DNA of 58,687 nt. Source: Bacteroidales bacterium. Its GTDB lineage: Bacteria; Bacteroidota; Bacteroidia; Bacteroidales; JAQUTK01. The stretch lies in the NCBI GenBank assembly GCA_028709785.1, contig JAQUTK010000023.1, positions 1-58,687 of the forward strand, written 5' to 3'. Shown here piece after piece: positions 52,520 to 58,687 of the stretch. The notes below the pieces were generated by a model, which did not search any database, was not told where the DNA came from, and saw only the letters and a program-made list of their open reading frames with translations. A program made the translations under genes and the position numbers. Each line of letters begins with the position of its first letter. The stretch's first letter is position 1.

Positions 52520-54820
52520 ATGAGCAAATACATGTTTTTTATTTCCTGTTTATTCTGTGCCCTATTACCATGTATAGGAGCAGAATTACCAGGAAAGCCC
52601 ACCGATGCTATCATCTGTGGACATATTACGGACGCTGAAACAAAAATCGACTTGGCTTACGTTAACGTAGTTATAAAAGGAACCACTATTGGAACCACAT
52701 CCGATGCTTCAGGGCATTTCTTCCTAAAAAACGTTCCTGAGGGTCATTGGATTATTGAATTCAAGTCAATGGGGTATCGAACACAAACTGAAAACGCATC
52801 TGTCACGAATAATAGCAGAGTGGAAATGAATGTCGCATTGCCACCGGATCTGATTCAGCTGGATGAAATTGTGGTGAGCAGTAACAGAGAGGAGACAAAC
52901 AAACGATTGGCACCCTCTTTAGTAAACATCCTGGATACTAAATTGTTTGAGGAGACAAACTCAACCTGTTTGGCACAAGGGCTGAGTTTTCAATCGGGAT
53001 TACGGGTAGAAGATAATTGTCACACCTGTGGTTCCGAACAAGTAAGGATTAATGGTTTGGATGGCTCCTACTCTCAGATATTGATAGACTCGCGTCCTAT
53101 CGTCAGCTCACTTGCCGGCGTATATGGTCTGGAACAGATTCCTCAAAATATGATCGAACGCGTGGAAGTCGCTAAAGGCGGTGGTTCAGCATTGTATGGA
53201 TCCTCTGCCATAGCTGGGACTATCAATGTAATCACAAAAGTTCCTACACGAAACTCTGCTGATATTTCGCACGATATAACGACCATAGGAGGTACAAATG
53301 CCCTGGATAATAACACCGGCATGAACATATCCCTGGTAACCGAAGATCATAAAGCCGGATTACTTCTTTTCGGACAAAGCAGATATCGCGATGGATATGA
53401 CAGGGATGGTGATGGATTTACCGAATTGCCGGAGATGAATAACAAAACAATCGGTCTTCATTCGTTCATGAAGACAAGTAATTATTCAAAGTTATCCGTG
53501 GAGTATCATAATACCACTGACTACAGACGAGGTGGAGATCATCTGAATCTACCACCTCACGAAGCCGACGTAGCAGAGGAAGCAGAACACTCAATAAATG
53601 GCGGAGGTGTGAACTTTGACTTATTCACTCCAGATGAAAAACAGAAAGTGAGTCTCTATTCTTCCGTACAAAACACACGGCGTAAGAGTTATTCGGGTGC
53701 AGGTCAAGATACAAGAGGATATGGTAATACGAACGATCTTACCTATGTGGCAGGAGCTCAATATTCCTATAACTGGGATAAGCTTTTGTTTATGCCCGCA
53801 CAGTTTACCGGAGGAACGGAGTATATGTATGACAAGCTACACGATAAGATACTGGGGTATAACCGGGATATTTTTCAGACTGTGCACACAGAGAGTGCTT
53901 TTATTCAGAATGAGTGGAAAGACGAGATATGGGGATTGTTGTTTGGTGGTCGATTGGATAAACATAACCTGATTGATCATGCGATCTTCAGTCCCCGCAT
54001 GACTTTGAGATATAATCCGGAAAAGGATGTAAACTTCCGTCTCAGCTATTCGACAGGCTTTCGGGCTCCTCAGATATATGACGAGGATCTGCATATCACG
54101 GCGGTTGGTGGCGAAATTGCCATTATTCATTCTGCTCAGGATCTAAAGCCTGAGACCTCCCAGAGCTTAAGCGCATCAATAGATCTTTATCACACTTTTG
54201 GATCTTATCCCGCAAACATGTGTATTGAGGGATTCTATACAAATCTGGATGATGTCTTTGTGTTGAGCGATATTGGTACCGATAATGGAGGTACAATCTT
54301 GAAAGAGCGGGCAAATGGATCTGGGGCGAAAGTGATGGGTATCACGATGGATGGTGAGATTTCCTTCACTTCATTACTGCAAATACAAGTAGGGGCAACG
54401 TTTCAGAAAAGCAGATATGATGAAATGGAAAACTGGAGTTCCTCTGAGGACCTTAACACGAAGAAGATGCTTCGGACACCTGATTTCTACGGATATTTCA
54501 CAACGATTGTAACTCCGGTAAAAAGAGTTGCAATATCACTTTCAGGCACCTACACAGGAAGCATGCTGGTGCCTCACGCCGCAGGATACATCCCGAAAGA
54601 TATAAATGTGACAACACCGGATTTTTTTGATCTGAATGCCAGACTAAGTTACACGTTCCCGCTCTTTGAGGAGATATCTCTTCAGCTGAATGCAGGTGTA
54701 AAGAACATCTTCGATGCCTATCAATCGGATGAGGACAAAGGGAAAGATCGTGATTCTGATTTTGCATACGGTCCGACTTTACCCAGAAGTTTCTTTATTG
54801 GCGGGAAAATTGTCTTTTAA
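52520..54820 (+). CDS. TonB-dependent outer-membrane receptor
   Basis: This 766-residue receptor has a signal peptide (to about residue 22), then a carboxypeptidase-regulatory-like N-terminal extension (GHITDAETKIDLAYVNVVIKGTTIGTTSDASGHFFLKNVPEGHWIIEFKSMGYRTQ), typical of Bacteroidetes receptors. The TonB box region and plug domain follow (LDEIVVSSNREE ... QVRINGLDGSYSQILIDSRPIVSSLAGVYGLEQIPQNMIERVEVAKGGGSALYGSSAIAGTINVITK), then a 22-strand-like barrel to the end (FFIGGKIVF). The plug has a CxxC-like pair (DNCHTCGSEQ). This plug type is common in receptors for siderophores, haem or metals rather than SusC-type glycans, and no SusD partner is present. It follows the His/Cys protein by 72 bp; metal uptake is inferred. 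Confidence 0.9.
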   Translation: MSKYMFFISCLFCALLPCIGAELPGKPTDAIICGHITDAETKIDLAYVNVVIKGTTIGTTSDASGHFFLKNVPEGHWIIEFKSMGYRTQTENASVTNNSRVEMNVALPPDLIQLDEIVVSSNREETNKRLAPSLVNILDTKLFEETNSTCLAQGLSFQSGLRVEDNCHTCGSEQVRINGLDGSYSQILIDSRPIVSSLAGVYGLEQIPQNMIERVEVAKGGGSALYGSSAIAGTINVITKVPTRNSADISHDITTIGGTNALDNNTGMNISLVTEDHKAGLLLFGQSRYRDGYDRDGDGFTELPEMNNKTIGLHSFMKTSNYSKLSVEYHNTTDYRRGGDHLNLPPHEADVAEEAEHSINGGGVNFDLFTPDEKQKVSLYSSVQNTRRKSYSGAGQDTRGYGNTNDLTYVAGAQYSYNWDKLLFMPAQFTGGTEYMYDKLHDKILGYNRDIFQTVHTESAFIQNEWKDEIWGLLFGGRLDKHNLIDHAIFSPRMTLRYNPEKDVNFRLSYSTGFRAPQIYDEDLHITAVGGEIAIIHSAQDLKPETSQSLSASIDLYHTFGSYPANMCIEGFYTNLDDVFVLSDIGTDNGGTILKERANGSGAKVMGITMDGEISFTSLLQIQVGATFQKSRYDEMENWSSSEDLNTKKMLRTPDFYGYFTTIVTPVKRVAISLSGTYTGSMLVPHAAGYIPKDINVTTPDFFDLNARLSYTFPLFEEISLQLNAGVKNIFDAYQSDEDKGKDRDSDFAYGPTLPRSFFIGGKIVF

Positions 54821-54829
54821 GACCGACTG

Positions 54830-54887
54830 AATACAGAAACGGTTTACACCTGTTTGATAAATATAAGATATAAACCGTTTCTGTATT
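54830..54887. terminator. Bidirectional terminator with a 17-bp stem
   Basis: AATACAGAAACGGTTTA (54830-54846) pairs perfectly with TAAACCGTTTCTGTATT (54871-54887), loop 24 nt. It lies between the convergent receptor and SDR genes. U-tracts are short, so efficiency on each strand is uncertain. Confidence 0.7.
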
Positions 54888-54898
54888 AAGTAACTTTC

Positions 54899-55630
54899 TC
54901 ACTTGTTCTTGATAGCCATCCGCTCCCAAAGCCACGAAGGGATGAGCTTCCAGAAGAAGACCATTATCGCATACCGGTAATCAATCACTGCGACCCGTTT
55001 CTTGTGGGTGATGGCGCTGATGATTTGAGCTGCTACACGGTCTGCCTGCATCAGCATTGGGTAGTTTCTGTCTTTAAGCAGGGCGGTCTCGACAAAGCCG
55101 GGGCGGATATCTGTGAAGGTGATATTGAGTTGTTCCATACGCGAGAGCTGTGCAAGAGCATCTATGTAGGTGTTTTGAAAACGTTTCGTTGCTGAATACG
55201 CTGCGGCACTGCCCATTCCTTTGGTTCCGGCTATCGAACTGATAACGGCCAGATGCCCTCCTCCGTTGATCTTGAAGTAGTTGAACGCTGTGGTGACCAT
55301 CCGTATAAAACCTTCCACATTGGTGCGTGCTGTATTTATTTCTACCTCCGGGGTTAAGTTCGGATTCTGAGATCCTATCCCCGAACTGAGCAGAAACAGA
55401 TCCATGCCGCCCAGTTGGCCGATCAATGCGAGCAGTTTGTCTGCGGCATCTTCCTGCGTCACATCCAACGACTGAATCTTAATCTGATCAGGAGCTGTCG
55501 CCTGAAACTTTTCCAACGCTTCCTGCCGTCTGCCTGATACGCCTACCTGCCAGCCCATTTTCACATATTCTTTTGCCACTTCGTATCCGATACCGGAGGT
55601 GGCTCCTACGATTATTACCCGTTTTGCCAT
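54899..55630 (-). CDS. Short-chain dehydrogenase/reductase
   Basis: This 243-residue classical SDR has the cofactor loop IIVGATSGIGYEVAKEYVKMG (NADP preference suggested by the following VGVSGRRQEAL), the LLSSGIGS segment in the NNAG position, ISSIAGTKG with the catalytic Ser, and the YSATKRFQNTY Tyr/Lys pair. An extra hydrophobic C-terminus (YRYAIMVFFWKLIPSWLWERMAIKN) may attach the enzyme to the membrane, as in some lipid-active SDRs. The substrate is unknown. It is divergent from the small remnant gene at 55827, and a -7 box lies at 55692-55699. Confidence 0.88.
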   Translation of the reverse strand: MAKRVIIVGATSGIGYEVAKEYVKMGWQVGVSGRRQEALEKFQATAPDQIKIQSLDVTQEDAADKLLALIGQLGGMDLFLLSSGIGSQNPNLTPEVEINTARTNVEGFIRMVTTAFNYFKINGGGHLAVISSIAGTKGMGSAAAYSATKRFQNTYIDALAQLSRMEQLNITFTDIRPGFVETALLKDRNYPMLMQADRVAAQIISAITHKKRVAVIDYRYAIMVFFWKLIPSWLWERMAIKNK

Positions 55631-55691
55631 ATTCTGAATGATTGTCAGCTTTCTGTAGGCTGACTTGATTGCCTACTGTTTATATTGAGTC

Positions 55692-55699
55692 CAAAGATA
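55692..55699 (-). promoter_or_regulatory. -7 element for the SDR gene
   Basis: The minus strand reads TATCTTTG, an exact TAnnTTTG match, 61 bp upstream of the ATG at 55630. Confidence 0.55.
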
Positions 55700-55803
55700 A
55701 TCTCTTTCGGTTAATTATGCGATGTACGACTACTGTTTATGTCAAATTTGTTGCATGCACTGCGTAAAAACAATAAATATGCAGAGCCGCTTCATTTATT
55801 TAT

Positions 55804-55811
55804 TATCTTTG
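55804..55811 (+). promoter_or_regulatory. -7 element for the small-protein remnant
   Basis: TATCTTTG matches TAnnTTTG and ends 15 bp before the ATG at 55827. The motif is intact although the gene it serves seems truncated. Confidence 0.5.
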
Positions 55812-55826
55812 CCTAAAATTAATTGA

Positions 55827-56015
55827 ATGAGACTGTTAGCCCTCATATTATCTATTTATGTTTTGATACTCAGTGTGATTCCGTGTCCGGACATACCGGA
55901 GGATCATGCTGCGTTTAATATCGAACAGACACATCAGACACAACAGTCAACGGGTTCTCATGCGGAACATATTATTTCGTTCAAAATAAAATGCCTAGTA
56001 CTGTTGTTGATTTAA
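55827..56015 (+). pseudogene. Probable truncated DUF6660-like small protein
   Basis: The open frame encodes 62 residues: a hydrophobic N-terminus (MRLLALILSIYVLILSVIPCP) and a His/Gln-rich stretch (DIPEDHAAFNIEQTHQTQQSTGSHAEH). From memory, small Bacteroidetes proteins of this type, found beside metal genes, continue into a Cys-rich end (CSPFCxCxxC-like). Here the frame runs instead into IISFKIKCLVLLLI and stops, so the tail appears lost by frameshift or deletion; I could not find it in another frame just downstream. It may still be a short functional protein. The neighbourhood (P-type ATPase, ynfA remnant) supports a metal link. Confidence 0.45.
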
Positions 56016-56170
56016 TGCAGCATTTCATCATTGGTAAATTTATTACATACTGCTGTGTGAACTATTGGATCAGTAAGAACATATTTTCGAAGATTTTCCA
56101 AAGTAAGTGAATACACTTTTTATGGTCTCCAAGGCTAAAATAATAGAAGGTTACCGGAATCTCTTTTTTT

Positions 56171-56500
56171 TTAGGTATGTGGAGCAAAGTATATTATGCA
56201 AACACCTAACAATGCAATTGTAGCACCTATTAAATCATATTTGTCGGGTGAAAAGTTATCGAATTTCATCGCCCATAGTAAAGATATTACAATGAAAAAG
56301 CCTCCGTATGTGGCATACACTCTGGCAAAATTAGCTGTTTGCCAAGTTGCAACAACTCCATAAGATATGAGAATGATTCCACCTAATACACCGTACTATA
56401 TTGGTTTTTCTCTTTTCAACCAAAGCCAAACTAGATAACCGCCACCTATTTCGCAAAATCCTGCAAGGATAAATATCCCTATTGTTTTTATTACTGACAT
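56171..56500 (-). pseudogene. ynfA/UPF0060-family membrane protein gene with in-frame amber stop
   Basis: Reading the minus strand from the ATG at 56500 gives a 109-codon frame that fits the small four-helix UPF0060/YnfA family in length and sequence. It starts [20 protein letters not shown] and continues with [14 protein letters not shown]. After the break it carries YGVLGGIILISYGVVATWQ, NFARVYATYGGFFIVISLLW and the end GVCIIYFAPHT. Codon 35 (56396-56398) is TAG; many homologues have Trp there, so a single TGG-to-TAG change explains it. All other codons are open. The gene follows the P-type ATPase on the same strand with a 49-bp gap, so it was likely cotranscribed. The family is linked to efflux of cations or biocides, weakly characterised. 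It could also be a sequencing error. Confidence 0.82.
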
Positions 56501-56549
56501 GATTTAATTATTGTTAATTATTTTACAATAATTGCCCTCTATGGCGTTT

Positions 56550-58637
56550 TCATTTTCTAAGTATTCTAATAGCATTAAATACAGCAATTAAAGCAACGCC
56601 CATATCTCCAAACACAGCTTCCCACATGGTTGCAACACCGAATACACCCAGAACAATGAAAATTAGTTTTACACCCATAGCAAAGTAAATATTTTGCCAA
56701 ACAATGTTTCTGGTTGTTTTTGCAACATCAATGGATAGGGCAACTTTTGACGGTGAGTCTGTCATCAGTACCACATCGGCAGTTTCGATAGCGGCATCGG
56801 ATCCAAGTGCTCCCATGGCTATTCCCACATCGGCACGGGCAATCACAGGAGCATCATTTATTCCATCTCCAACAAAGGCAACTTTGCCTCCTTTATTTTC
56901 TTTGATTAACTGTTCTATGTGTTTGACTTTATCTTCGGGGAGTAGTTCGTAGAAGTATTTGTCTATATTCAATTTCTTTGCAAAGGCTGCTGCAGCAAAC
57001 TGGTTGTCGCCGGTGAGCATGACCGTTTGAATATTCTTTGCTTTAAGACTTTCGATCGCTTGAATAGCATCGTCTTTCAAGCTATCGGAAATAATGATAT
57101 AGCCGGCGTAAACATGATCAATTGTCACATGCACAACTGTTCCATCAACCTGACAAACCGAATGCTCGACGTTTTCTTTGTGCAACATTTTATCATTGCC
57201 TGCAAGTATCGTTTTACCGTCAACGATTGCTTTAATACCATGTCCCGAAATTTCTTCAGTTTTTGTAATTCTTGCAATATCAATCTTACCTTGATACGCA
57301 ACAGTAATTGACTGTGCTACCGGATGATTTGAATTGGCTTCAGCATAAGCAGCATATTCCAAAATTTCGTCTTTGGAAAAGCCGTTGGAAGTAACCACTT
57401 CCGAAACTTTAAATTCTCCTTTTGTAAGTGTTCCTGTTTTATCGAAAACTACGGTTTTTACCTGTGTGAGTGCATCAAGAAAGTTGGATCCTTTGACCAG
57501 AATACCCTTTCTTGAAGCCATGCCAATACCCCCAAAGTAGCCCAGTGGAATGCTAATAACCAAAGCGCACGGACAGGAGACAACCAACACAACCAATGCA
57601 CGATAAATCCAATCGCTGAAGGTTTGCCCGGCAAATAAAAGTGGCGGCAAAACGGCGAGCAATAAAGCACCAATGACAACTATGGGCGTATAATACCTCG
57701 CAAAAGTTGTAATGAACTTCTCCGTTTCAGCTTTTTGTGAGGTGGCGTTTTCGACTAATTCAAGAATTTTTGAGACAGACGATTCGCCAAATAACTTATT
57801 GACTTTTATAGTCAGCAAACCGGATTGATTAATCATGCCTGCCATAACTTCATCTTTTACGTTTACTTTTCGAGGTACACTTTCGCCTGTTAATGCTGCG
57901 GTGTCAACGAACGAAGTTCCGTCGAGTATTATTCCGTCAAGTGGAACTTTCTCTCCCGGCTTAACGATGATAGTATCGCCGATATTGACTTCTTCGGGAG
58001 AAACCCGGACGACTTCCAGACCTGATTTCAGGTTGGCGTAATCAGGCTTAATTTCCAGGAGTGATTTGATCGATTTACGTGAACGACCTACTGCAATGTC
58101 CTGAAACAGTTCGCCAGTTACATAAAACAACATTACTGCCACTGCTTCGGGCATTTGATGAATAGCAAAAGCTCCAAGCGTGGCTATAGCCATTAAAAAC
58201 TGTTCATCAAAAAATTGTCCTCTAATGATATTTTTTACAGCTGAAGCTATCACTTTCCAACCCACAATAAGGTAGGCGGTAACATATACAGCATATTCAG
58301 CGAGTTGAAACGGGGTATTGTGTAGTTTTTCTTCAAATATTATCCCGATAACCAGTAAGACTAAGGCAGAGACGGCCTTAATTATTGTTCCTTTGTTTTC
58401 TGCAAGTTCGCTTACTGAAACCGTTGCTTTTTCTTTATCAAATTCCTGTACTTCAACATCCGGTTCAATTGTTTTAATGCTTGCTTTGACTTTTTCGATA
58501 TTGTCTGTGTCGATAGTCATGGTGGCATTTGCAAAATTTACAGATACTGATTTCACTTCTTCCAGTTTTGATAGACTGCTTTCTATCTTAGATGCACATG
58601 ATGCACAATCTAAATTGTTTAGCTTATATTTTTTCAT
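56550..58637 (-). CDS. Heavy-metal P1B-type ATPase (Zn/Cd/Pb/Co exporter)
   Basis: This 695-residue inner-membrane metal pump has a heavy-metal-associated domain at the N-terminus (LDCASCASKIE, Cys11 and Cys14). Eight helices follow, with the metal-site motif CPC (Cys355-Pro356-Cys357, in VVSCPCALVISIPLG). The phosphorylated Asp399 is in DKTGTLTKG, the nucleotide motif is SNHPVAQSI and the hinge GDGINDAPVIARADVGIAMG. In helix 8 the order and the lack of copper-type residues (no M-x-x-S after the hinge) favour the Zn/Cd/Pb group (ZntA/CadA) over Cu pumps. The ATG at 58637 starts the HMA domain directly. It is 49 bp upstream of the ynfA-like gene. Local base composition looks more A/T-rich than the carbohydrate genes; horizontal gain is possible. 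Confidence 0.93.
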   Translation of the reverse strand: MKKYKLNNLDCASCASKIESSLSKLEEVKSVSVNFANATMTIDTDNIEKVKASIKTIEPDVEVQEFDKEKATVSVSELAENKGTIIKAVSALVLLVIGIIFEEKLHNTPFQLAEYAVYVTAYLIVGWKVIASAVKNIIRGQFFDEQFLMAIATLGAFAIHQMPEAVAVMLFYVTGELFQDIAVGRSRKSIKSLLEIKPDYANLKSGLEVVRVSPEEVNIGDTIIVKPGEKVPLDGIILDGTSFVDTAALTGESVPRKVNVKDEVMAGMINQSGLLTIKVNKLFGESSVSKILELVENATSQKAETEKFITTFARYYTPIVVIGALLLAVLPPLLFAGQTFSDWIYRALVVLVVSCPCALVISIPLGYFGGIGMASRKGILVKGSNFLDALTQVKTVVFDKTGTLTKGEFKVSEVVTSNGFSKDEILEYAAYAEANSNHPVAQSITVAYQGKIDIARITKTEEISGHGIKAIVDGKTILAGNDKMLHKENVEHSVCQVDGTVVHVTIDHVYAGYIIISDSLKDDAIQAIESLKAKNIQTVMLTGDNQFAAAAFAKKLNIDKYFYELLPEDKVKHIEQLIKENKGGKVAFVGDGINDAPVIARADVGIAMGALGSDAAIETADVVLMTDSPSKVALSIDVAKTTRNIVWQNIYFAMGVKLIFIVLGVFGVATMWEAVFGDMGVALIAVFNAIRILRK

Positions 58638-58687
58638 ATCTAATTTATATTTAGTCTTATATTATAATAAATCCGACTAAAATCATA

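Noticed and set aside
1..58687. tRNA, rRNA, riboswitch or prophage genes
   Set aside because: Intergenic gaps were read on both strands and none shows a cloverleaf, rRNA segment, known riboswitch core or phage structural gene.

Overview
The window looks like a chromosomal segment of a gut-type Bacteroidales bacterium, most likely Parabacteroides/Tannerellaceae or a close Bacteroides relative. This is an inference from gene families, with no database search. The supporting signs are BspA-like leucine-rich-repeat surface proteins, small secreted proteins with type IX (T9SS) sorting-domain-like C-termini, families typical of Bacteroidetes (DUF4956 with VTC, DUF2490, DUF6057, DUF4861, DUF4369-thioredoxin, GH110) and repeated matches to the Bacteroidetes -7 promoter element TAnnTTTG. 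No rRNA, tRNA, CRISPR array or prophage was seen.

Layout. 0.2-7.4 kb: cell-surface genes, with two BspA-like LRR proteins, a large secreted protein with a sorting-like C-terminus, and an EF-hand/LRR lipoprotein. 7.5-11.3 kb: tcdA, an IS110-family insertion sequence and a serine beta-lactamase-fold hydrolase. 11.3-16.4 kb: uvrA downstream of a lytic transglycosylase, divergent from an unusual S-adenosylhomocysteine-hydrolase-like protein; the shared promoter region is built as an inverted repeat. 16.5-23.0 kb: metallophosphoesterase, thioredoxin-like lipoprotein, phosphohexomutase, C69 dipeptidase and a small secreted DUF4890-like protein. 23.3-30.0 kb: seven genes on the plus strand centred on a VTC-domain (polyphosphate-polymerase-like) protein and a DUF4956 membrane protein. 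They end with a DUF6057-like membrane protein and a TolB-like lipoprotein carrying a CxxCH haem-type motif. A terminator and a promoter split the cluster into two transcription units.

30.0-35.1 kb: a complete minus-strand operon for unsaturated uronate breakdown, in transcription order hexuronate-type MFS transporter, kduI, kduD, kdgK and KDPG aldolase. It takes 5-keto-4-deoxyuronate to pyruvate and glyceraldehyde-3-phosphate. Divergent to it are a GH110 alpha-1,3-galactosidase and then a DUF4861 protein. 37.1-37.6 kb and 39.2 kb hold unusual intergenic repeats. 39.3-40.7 kb: a translationally coupled pair of secreted proteins, one with a T9SS-type tail. 40.7-49.0 kb: an RND efflux operon (adaptor, pump, TolC) followed closely by an MgtC-like membrane protein and an alpha/alpha-barrel-like secreted protein. 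49.2-51.4 kb: GH36 alpha-galactosidase. 51.6-54.8 kb: a conserved Cys-rich cytoplasmic protein, a His/Cys-rich small protein and a TonB-dependent receptor. 54.9-58.6 kb: a short-chain dehydrogenase, a remnant of a small membrane-anchored protein, a ynfA-family gene broken by one in-frame amber codon, and a Zn/Cd/Pb-type P1B ATPase.

The best candidates for further study are the VTC/DUF4956/CxxCH-lipoprotein cluster, the SAH-hydrolase-like protein that seems to lack the usual catalytic signature, the A11 tract inside the promoter of the T9SS-substrate pair, the 21-bp palindromic iterons near 37.4 kb and the metal-linked locus at the right end.
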